A model generated the notes under the pieces. It saw only the letters and a list, made by a program, of their open reading frames with translations, was not told where the DNA came from and did no database searches. Below are positions 1 through 6,400 of a DNA stretch of 8,291 bases, piece after piece. Numbering within the stretch: the stretch's first letter is position 1; each line of letters opens with the position of its first letter. Both the position numbers and the translations under genes were made by a program. Origin of the DNA: Methanosarcinales archaeon (GTDB lineage Archaea; Halobacteriota; Methanosarcinia; Methanosarcinales; Methanogasteraceae); NCBI GenBank assembly GCA_003661105.1, contig QMVM01000084.1:1-8291 (forward strand), written 5' to 3'.

Positions 1-1
1 C

Positions 2-151
2 GGCAGCTTCACTGTTGCAGAGATCACCTTTGAGGCACTCAAGGTTGGAGAGAGCCCGCTTGACATTGAGATCGTAACACTCACGGATTCAAGCCCTCAG
101 ACCAATTACCTCGCCCACTCGATATGCAATGGCACAGTAACCATCTGTTAG
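2..151 (+). CDS. Cohesin-domain protein, C-terminal fragment (5' end outside window)
   Basis: This is the last 49 codons of a gene that enters the window from the left, ending at TAG 149-151. The peptide runs from GSFTVAEITFEALKVG through SPLDIEIVTLTDS to a terminal NGTVTI. That is the pattern of the last strands of archaeal cohesin domains: a hydrophobic 'ITFEA' strand, then 'SPL...I..LTD', then a short 'NGTVTI' end strand. Cohesins are extracellular beta-sandwich modules that bind dockerin domains with calcium. The next intact gene (495-2768) ends in a dockerin, so the pairing is biologically plausible. What lies upstream, including any further cohesin modules, cannot be seen. The stop falls right after the last strand, and the same frame continues into a dockerin-like remnant, so the gene may have lost a C-terminal tail. 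The cohesin call rests on pattern recognition of a short fragment; another Ig-like beta-sandwich is the main alternative. Confidence 0.68.
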   Translation, partial: GSFTVAEITFEALKVGESPLDIEIVTLTDSSPQTNYLAHSICNGTVTIC

Positions 152-366
152 ACGTGGAAGAGATGGATACAATTTTCAGCAACCTGATCGGGTAGACGCA
201 TTAGCGGACGTTGGGCGGGTGGTAATGATGCCATCCCCCACCATCCGCAACTTCTCGGTTTCCATACGGTCAATCGCTATGCTGGTGATGTGAACGGCAA
301 CACGGCTAAACCAGAACCGACATCAACAACAACGATACATCGACCTACTTGAGTTGGTTCAAGTAA
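152..366 (+). pseudogene. Degraded dockerin-like tail downstream of the cohesin fragment
   Basis: No intact gene lies here. Reading on in the cohesin frame after TAG 149-151, there is one more stop (TGA 185-187). The frame is then open to TGA 350-352 and contains WAGGNDAIP and later RYAGDVNGN (residues encoded around 275-301). GDVNGN resembles the first half of a dockerin calcium loop. From 319 a different frame reads DINNND followed by TYLSWFK and TAA at 364-366, which resembles the second half of such a loop and its helix ('DINDxTYLxxW'). Two stops and a frame change inside one dockerin-like unit suggest a decayed C-terminal dockerin of the preceding gene. The match is short and includes extra residues between the two halves, so chance similarity is possible. 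Confidence 0.42.
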
Positions 367-367
367 A

Positions 368-410
368 ACCAAAACACTTATAAACTTAAAGTGCATTTGT
401 TTCAAATCAT
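368..410 (+). promoter_or_regulatory. Archaeal promoter for the 757-residue gene
   Basis: A TATA-like box (TTATAAA, 378-384) is preceded by an A-rich stretch (AAAACAC, 371-377) that could serve as the TFB recognition element. Transcription would be expected to start about 25 bases downstream, near 405-410, giving a leader of roughly 85-90 bases before the ATG at 495. The region aligns without gaps to 3409-3450 upstream of the second large gene, with 29 of 42 positions identical by eye, which supports a real conserved element. Confidence 0.6.
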
Positions 411-480
411 ATCAATCTGATTACGAAAAACGACGAGAGTGAACCACAGAATGAGAAACCCCTTTTCTGATAAAATAAAA

Positions 481-485
481 AGGAG
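481..485 (+). promoter_or_regulatory. Ribosome binding site (AGGAG)
   Basis: AGGAG lies nine bases before the ATG at 495 and fixes the start of the 757-residue protein. The encoded product begins directly with a signal peptide, as expected for this start. Confidence 0.75.
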
Positions 486-494
486 ACGGAACAA

Positions 495-2768
495 ATGAAA
501 ATAGCTATAGGAATGACAGGGATCATCGTGGTTGCGATGATCTGCATGGCTGCACCCGCAATGGCGCATCCGGCGACTCCGTTTATAGTCGATGGACATA
601 TATATACTTCAGATAACAATCCCTGTAATGGTTCGTGGATTCGTATAACGAACCTGAATACAGATGTGGTGTGGGATGCCGAGAATGATTCGGGATCAAA
701 CTACTACCAACTTAAGATCACCAGTGATGACGTGAGTGTAGATGATGTCATGCATTCTGACATAACGGGATGCTACCGGTCAGAGACAGTTGAACATACC
801 GTGACTGCGGATGAGATCGGCGGATTTACAGAGGATATAACACTTGAACCTGTTTCCGAATCAGATCTTTTGATTACCAGAAGCTATAAAACTCTCGTTG
901 GTGCTGACGACTTCACAGTAACTTATACGATCTGCAACTGGGGCAGCGATCATGCTGGCGCAAGCACTACACGGATCTATGTAGATGGTGTCTTTGTCAC
1001 AAGCGATTCCGTTCCAGCTCTTTCGGGCGGTGAGACCTACACCAGCACAGTCGGACCGTTCGGGCGTCCGTGCGGCGCGATCATCAATGTCACGGTTTGT
1101 GCAGACGGTGATGAGATAGTCGAAGAGGGTTACGAGACGAACAACTGTCTTGAAAGCGTATCCACATTCAAAGCGCCGGATCTCGTCATAACCGCGATCA
1201 ATACATCGGATTATATCTGCTACAATACAATCACTCATGTCAACGCAACGGTCGAGAATACCGGAGATGCCGATGCAGGCACGTTTGATCTGGCTCTGAA
1301 GATAGGTGATACTGTGATCGATGAGGTCACTCTTACGTCACTTGCCGTATCTGCAAGCGAAAATGTGACATTTACATGGACGCCGGAATCATGGGGGATG
1401 CTCGATCTGACAGTGACTGCAGATCCAGGTGGTGTCCTCTACGAACAAGACCGAACAAATAACAGCCGTACGGTTCAGGTGCTGGCACGGATAGGTGATC
1501 TCGTCCCGGTAAAAATCGAACCAAAGACGATTCCTCTTAACTATCCAGGTTACGTAAGGGCAATAATCAGAAACAATGGCACGATGGACGTTCCCGCATT
1601 CAAGGTCACGATGAAGGCTGGTGACACACTCCTTGGAACGAAGACGATCTGGTCGCTTGGTGCTTACGAAGAAGATGTTGTGTGGTTTGAGTGGATGCCT
1701 GCATCAGCCGGAGCGTTTGACATGGTAGTAACTGTGGATCCGGAGAATGTGATCGAGGAGTCGGACAATTCAAATAACGACCGAACGGTTGCGGTAGAGG
1801 TTGCCGAACCGGGTATCATTCGCGTGCCAGAAGACTATGATGAGATATGCGAGGCAATAGATCACGCGTCAAATGGAACAGTTATACTCGTATCCCCTCC
1901 CGTCGATGGTAACGCCTATTGCGGACCGCTTGTAACGATCCCTGAAAGTCTGTCTGATATCAGACTCATTGCAAACGGAGAGGTTGTTATAAAATGCACC
2001 GCAAAGGGCTGTAATCAGGTTACAGTCAATGGGACCGGATGCACGATTCAAGGATTTGGTATAACTGGAGGGGGCGGTGGCAGTAGCTGGCCAAACCATC
2101 CTGGAGCAGGTATCATGCTACACGGTGCGTACAACACCATCAGTGACAATCACATATACGCTACATGCTATGGCATGAAATTTCACAACGCTTCGTACAA
2201 TCTGGTCGTGAACAATACAATAGGAAATCCTGCCTGCATGACCCCGCCAGAACTATGGGGAAACTACAATCAGATCGTAAACAACACCTGCGAGGGTTTC
2301 GATATCCATTGGGTGAAGCCTGCATCACATAACACGCTCAGTGGAAATACATTCACGTACTACCCAGGTCTACGGGGTTCCAACAACCTGATATATAACA
2401 ACAGATTTTTGAATGACACCATATTGGAATATGGAAATATCTACAACGTCCCAAAGACGCCTGGAACAAACATTGTGGGAGGACCGTATCTCGGCGGAAA
2501 CTACTGGAACGACTATTCAGGAGTTGACAAGGACGGAGACGGAATCGGTGACACGCCGCATTCGTATGACCAGTTGCCGCTTGTGGAGCGAACTCCAATG
2601 ATGGGAGACGTCACCGGCGATGGCAGGATTACATCAGCAGATGCTGCAATCATTCTGCAAATGGCAGTTTCCGGAGAGTATTCAAAGGTAGCTGATGTAA
2701 GTTGCGATGGTTGTGTCACCTCGCTTGATGCACTGATGATCATCCTGCAACAGATCAAAGCGACCTGA
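495..2768 (+). CDS. Secreted CARDB / NosD-type beta-helix protein with C-terminal dockerin
   Basis: A complete 757-residue exported protein. Residues 1-24 form a signal peptide (MKIAIG, hydrophobic core, then AAPAMAH, with likely cleavage after AMA). Residues 26-118 form a small beta-sandwich domain with an 'ATPFIVDGHIY' start, 'ITNLNT' and 'SNYYQL'; it recurs in both downstream family members. Residues about 121-226, 227-331 and 333-436 are three CARDB-like Ig domains. Each opens with 'DL(V/L)' and closes with 'E...TNN' or 'SNN'. Residues 439-700 form a right-handed beta-helix with many N-rich turns; it ends in the NosD/PbH1-style signature GGNYWNDYSG, DGDGIGDTP and LPL. Residues 701-757 are a type I dockerin with two calcium loops, D705-VTGDGRITSA-D716 and D734-VSCDGCVTSL-D745. 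The likely role is a cell-surface adhesion or scaffold protein that docks to a cohesin partner, perhaps the one encoded just upstream. No catalytic residues are evident. Cysteines are frequent for a secreted archaeal protein (for example C147, C193, C202, C218), suggesting disulfides. It has its own promoter and Shine-Dalgarno site. Confidence 0.88.
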   Translation: MKIAIGMTGIIVVAMICMAAPAMAHPATPFIVDGHIYTSDNNPCNGSWIRITNLNTDVVWDAENDSGSNYYQLKITSDDVSVDDVMHSDITGCYRSETVEHTVTADEIGGFTEDITLEPVSESDLLITRSYKTLVGADDFTVTYTICNWGSDHAGASTTRIYVDGVFVTSDSVPALSGGETYTSTVGPFGRPCGAIINVTVCADGDEIVEEGYETNNCLESVSTFKAPDLVITAINTSDYICYNTITHVNATVENTGDADAGTFDLALKIGDTVIDEVTLTSLAVSASENVTFTWTPESWGMLDLTVTADPGGVLYEQDRTNNSRTVQVLARIGDLVPVKIEPKTIPLNYPGYVRAIIRNNGTMDVPAFKVTMKAGDTLLGTKTIWSLGAYEEDVVWFEWMPASAGAFDMVVTVDPENVIEESDNSNNDRTVAVEVAEPGIIRVPEDYDEICEAIDHASNGTVILVSPPVDGNAYCGPLVTIPESLSDIRLIANGEVVIKCTAKGCNQVTVNGTGCTIQGFGITGGGGGSSWPNHPGAGIMLHGAYNTISDNHIYATCYGMKFHNASYNLVVNNTIGNPACMTPPELWGNYNQIVNNTCEGFDIHWVKPASHNTLSGNTFTYYPGLRGSNNLIYNNRFLNDTILEYGNIYNVPKTPGTNIVGGPYLGGNYWNDYSGVDKDGDGIGDTPHSYDQLPLVERTPMMGDVTGDGRITSADAAIILQMAVSGEYSKVADVSCDGCVTSLDALMIILQQIKAT

Positions 2769-2782
2769 ACAGCGAAAGCAGG

Positions 2783-3282
2783 ATGATGAATAATACCTCT
2801 TGCACTTCATTGTGCTGGTCTGCGCAGCAGGCATCCCGCATGTTGCGGCACAAACCGCTACCGGCGGTCATCAGCGGGTTGACATATTATGAAAATGGGA
2901 TGGAATGCAACAATTTCACACCCCATATAACTAACCTGAACACAAGCACGACATAGCAGGCAGATACCCAAGGGCGGAGGCAACTACTGCAGACCCATGC
3001 TCGATGGATCAGAGGCGCAGCCAGGAGATATTCTGCAATTTTTTTAGGAATGTGGATGCAGACACCTTAAATACCTCCCTGTATACGCTGGATGGTGCCG
3101 ATCAGTCGGGTATGCGCTACGATATCACATTCATATCCATGGATGTCACCGTATTGGTACTTGATATGAACAGAACCGGTGAATGTGACCATATAGCAGA
3201 TGTTAATGATGACGGTTACCTGACGTTACTCGACGCGCTGATGATTCTGCAGGCAGCGTCAGGAGCAAGCGGGATCACATAA
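2783..3282 (+). pseudogene. Broken paralogue: N-terminal surface-protein domain joined to half a dockerin
   Basis: This is a decayed relative of the flanking genes. From ATG 2783 one frame reads to TAG 2954 and includes YYENGMECNNFT and ITNLNTS, matching YENGIACSNFT and VMNLNTS of the gene at 3487. TAG 2954 sits where that gene has TGG (Trp in ENWNADT). The reading then shifts near 2970 to another frame (NYC...GDILQFF), which meets TAG 3045-3047 after a run of seven T (3039-3045). Removing one T restores the frame that runs to TAA 3280-3282 and reads RNVDADTLNTS, YDITFISMDV, then IADVNDDGYLTLLDALMI, a single dockerin half. A signal-peptide-like stretch (IVLVCAAGIPHVAAQ, about 2809-2853) lies in yet another frame, so there are at least three frame changes and one stop. 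CARDB and beta-helix parts are missing, indicating a large internal deletion. The sub-frame from ATG 3004 is open for 92 codons but lacks a signal peptide and promoter, so it is probably not a gene in its own right. Confidence 0.8.
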
Positions 3283-3293
3283 ATAGCAGCATC

Positions 3294-3335
3294 GATACTT
3301 CTGCTGCCAAGAATCGGCGATTGAGCGGAAGTATC
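3294..3335 (+). terminator. Hairpin between the pseudogene and the next gene; possible terminator
   Basis: Bases 3294-3304 (GATACTTCTGC) pair with 3325-3335 (GCGGAAGTATC) over 11 base pairs, including one G-U pair. Inside, TGCC (3305-3308) pairs with GGCG (3316-3319), which lengthens the stem with a bulge at 3320-3324. A short T-run (3341-3344) follows. It lies 11 bases after the pseudogene stop and could be a transcription terminator or processing site. Archaeal termination depends mainly on T-tracts, so a terminator role is tentative; the structure itself is visible in the sequence. Confidence 0.42.
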
Positions 3336-3364
3336 TACTGTTTTGAGAAGTATCTACTGTTTTG
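3328..3364. repeat. 18-bp perfect tandem direct repeat
   Basis: The unit GAAGTATCTACTGTTTTG occurs at 3328-3345 and again at 3347-3364, separated by one A, giving a 19-bp period. Each copy begins with the right arm of the hairpin at 3294-3335 and ends in a T-run, so the second copy offers an alternative 3' arm for the same stem (9 bp with 3294-3302). There are only two copies and no spacer, so this is not a CRISPR array. Confidence 0.9.
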
Positions 3365-3408
3365 TCTTCCGGTGCTGCATCGATCTGACCCGATTTTACG
3401 AAAACAGA

Positions 3409-3450
3409 ACCGAAACGTTTATAGGTATAAAGTATATTTGATTTGCATCA
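3409..3450 (+). promoter_or_regulatory. Archaeal promoter for the large surface-protein gene
   Basis: A TATA-like box lies at 3418-3423 (TTTATA), preceded by CGAAACG (3411-3417) as a possible TFB element and followed by a conserved TAAAGT and ATTTG. Transcription would start near 3445-3450, giving a leader of about 40 bases before ATG 3487. The element resembles the promoter at 368-410 in order and spacing. A convincing Shine-Dalgarno site is not visible before 3487; only GGA at 3477-3479 is close. Confidence 0.58.
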
Positions 3451-3486
3451 AGATAATTTGGTCAAAAATGTGATATGGACGCAATA

Positions 3487-6400
3487 ATGAAAAGAATATC
3501 TTATATGTTGCTGCCCTTTCTGCTATGCATCTTCGGCATCACACTCGCGGCAGCAGCGCAGCCATCAGCACCATTCGTTGTTATGGGGCAAGCATCTTAT
3601 GAAAACGGAATTGCATGTAGCAACTTCACACTTACGGTAATGAACCTGAACACGAGCGAGAACTGGAATGCAGACACCCATGCTGGTTATAACTACTACA
3701 AACTCGCGCTCGACAGGTCAGATGTCCATGCAGGAGATGTGTTACAGTTCACTGCCAGAAATACGGATGCAGACACCATAAACATCTCCGAATACCGGCT
3801 GAACGATACGGATCGGTGGGGTTTACAATACAACATTACTTTCGTCTCAGTAGATGTTATTGTATTGACACTCGATCCGGACGGACTGATTCATTACCAG
3901 CCAGTCTTTATGAAGAACGAGTCCGCCGCCACAGTCTTCAATGTCACAGCGATTGCGTGCGAGCTATTAAACCAGACGTTCGAATCCGCCGGAAACAACG
4001 TAACCCGGGTCGACGGAATAGAATGCCCTGTGGTGCATCTCCACGGCGGATCGGATGGATGGATGAATGCGACACAGGATCAACGCCTGAAGAGTGGAGA
4101 GATCATCATCTGGAGCTGCGAGGATGAAGAACTTCCTGAACTCTCTTTTGTACTTCTTCCCGATCTCTCGATACTCGGTGAAATGACGATCGGCTCTGAT
4201 CCGCATGCGAAATTCATGACCACGGTGGAGGCAACGATATCGAACAGTGGCGTGCCTGTTTCGGATGACTTTGATGTGGCACTTGTGGAGGATAGTAGAG
4301 TGATTGATATCCGGACACTGCCACCGCTTGACTCAAGGGGTGATACGACTGTCACGTTTGAGTGGGCGGCTGAAGACTCCGGAGACCACACGATCGGCAT
4401 CAGAATCGATCCTGATTATCTGGTTAATGAGCGGGATGAGTGCAACAACGAGGTATCGACAGATGTGGCGGTACAGGAGGCGGCGACCATCAAGGTGCCG
4501 TATGATTATCCGACCATCCAGTGGGCTGTGGATAATAGCACAGAATATACTATAATTTATATTGGCGAAGGTGAATACGAAGGTCGGGTTATCATAACGG
4601 ACAGAGATCACCTGAAGCTACTTGGCAGTGGCGAAGACATAAGAATCATAGTCCATGGCGGCCCCGCCGGACGCGCCAGACCCAATCTGATAGGGATAGT
4701 AGGCTCAAGCGATATCGAACTCGATGGATTTGCAGCAATGGTTGATTCATCGTCTGGTGGAAGTCAATTTCCCGAGGGATGGCGGGCAATCAACATCCAG
4801 GAGTCCGAGAAGATCACACTCACAAATCTTCTGCTGACGCACGCTTCATGGGATGATAGATGTCCCCTCATAAGAATCGAGGGTTCGACAGACTGTTTGA
4901 TAGCAGATAATTTCATATCAGGCAGTCGGTCTCCTGCCGGTTGGGCGGTACGTATGGCAACGTCAGGCGTCTTGATCGCATCAGACAACACCACGATTTG
5001 CAGAAACATGATTTCCAACTGCCAGTACACGGTTAAATTACAGGGAGACAACAACACAGTCTACGCCAACAATCTATTCTTCTCAGAAGCCGGGAATAGC
5101 CCGGAAAACGTGTTCGCAATAGATGCCGGGCATAACAATCACTGGAACTCCACGATTCCAAGAAGTTACAGATACAACAACACAACCTTTGTGAATTACA
5201 CGGGGAACTACTGGGATGGTTGGATAGCAGAGGATCTCGATTGCGATGGAATCTGGGACCTACCATACAACATCAGCGATAACGCAAGCGATTATCACCC
5301 GCTCCGCACGCCTTATGCCGAGGAGTACGCCTTAAACATCAAGTCGATCTCACTACCAAACCGAATCTACACCGGACAGAACAACACGATCATTGCGGTA
5401 GTCAATCAGGATTCGCAGAGGATAACGGATATCACAATAAATCTCACGATCAACAGCGAGGTGGTCAAATCAAGAGAGGTCAAACTGATCAGGGCATCGC
5501 CGGATACCTTCAGATTCAACTGGAATCCAGATAAAACAGGCGTCTACAACATATCAATCGGCGCATCCATCGATGATTCGATAGGGTCGTTTACGGCGCG
5601 CAGATCCCTCTTTGTGGACGTATCCGAACCACCGTACAACTGTTCAGACAACCTAACAGATGCCCTTGCGTTCCTGCGAGATAAACAGACCCCGGGAAGC
5701 GGCAGCATCGGAGGGTTCTCCACCACGGCATGGGTGATGCTTGCGTTCTCTGCTGGCTGGGAGGATTCTGATATTAAGACCAAATACGGTAGAACGTCTG
5801 CAGGATACCTGTCGGGTTATCCCTCGATTCCGTACAACGATTTCGTGCTCGCAACCTTTGAGGACTGTGCACGCACGTTACTTGCCATAAGCATGCTCGG
5901 GGACGTCGACCCAACGAACTTCGGGAACGTGAACTACTTAACGATGGTAAAATCGTACCACGACGGCGTCCAGTTCGGCGATCCCACCTCTGTTGCCGAT
6001 GACGCGCTCGGCATTCTCGCACTCACTGCGTGTGGCGATAGAAGCGCCGCAGAGAGGATCGACAAGTCACGAGGTTACATTACATCTCATCAGAACGAGG
6101 ATGGTGGCTGGAGCAAGATCATCAAAGAACCTGCCCGGAATGTTACCGAAGGGAACACGACGGACGGAAACACAACAGATGGCAACACCACGATCGGAAA
6201 CACGACCGTAGAGATCATAAGCGATATTAAGACGACCTCGCTTGCCATTCAGGCACTCGTGGCAGCAGGCGAACCCCCCAATTCTAATGTTATCCTGAAT
6301 GCATCGGCATTCCTCCGCAGAAATATCGGTTACGATGGCAACCTTTCTGATGCGATCACAACCGCGTGTGCGGTGCAGGCGATTGTTGCCATGGGCGAGA

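Noticed and set aside
2954..2956. In-frame TAG in the broken paralogue as a pyrrolysine codon
   Set aside because: Some methanogenic archaea read TAG as pyrrolysine, but the aligned position in the neighbouring gene is Trp (TGG). Further frame changes follow within about 90 bases, so decay is the simpler explanation.
3036..3047. Programmed +1 frameshift at the T7 run followed by TAG
   Set aside because: The layout (TTT TTT TAG G) would suit a slippage site, but earlier disruptions in the same gene already prevent a continuous product, and no stimulatory structure was recognised.
3004..3282. 92-codon frame as a stand-alone small dockerin protein
   Set aside because: It starts inside sequence homologous to the N-terminal module, has no signal peptide or clear ribosome binding site, and its first residues are out of frame relative to the paralogue.
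3328..3364. Short CRISPR-like repeat
   Set aside because: There are only two 18-bp copies one base apart, with no spacer and no cas genes.
3816..4127. 103-codon sense-strand frame overlapping the large gene
   Set aside because: It is out of frame with the long, domain-rich frame from 3487 and shows low-complexity Arg-rich translation typical of a shadow frame.
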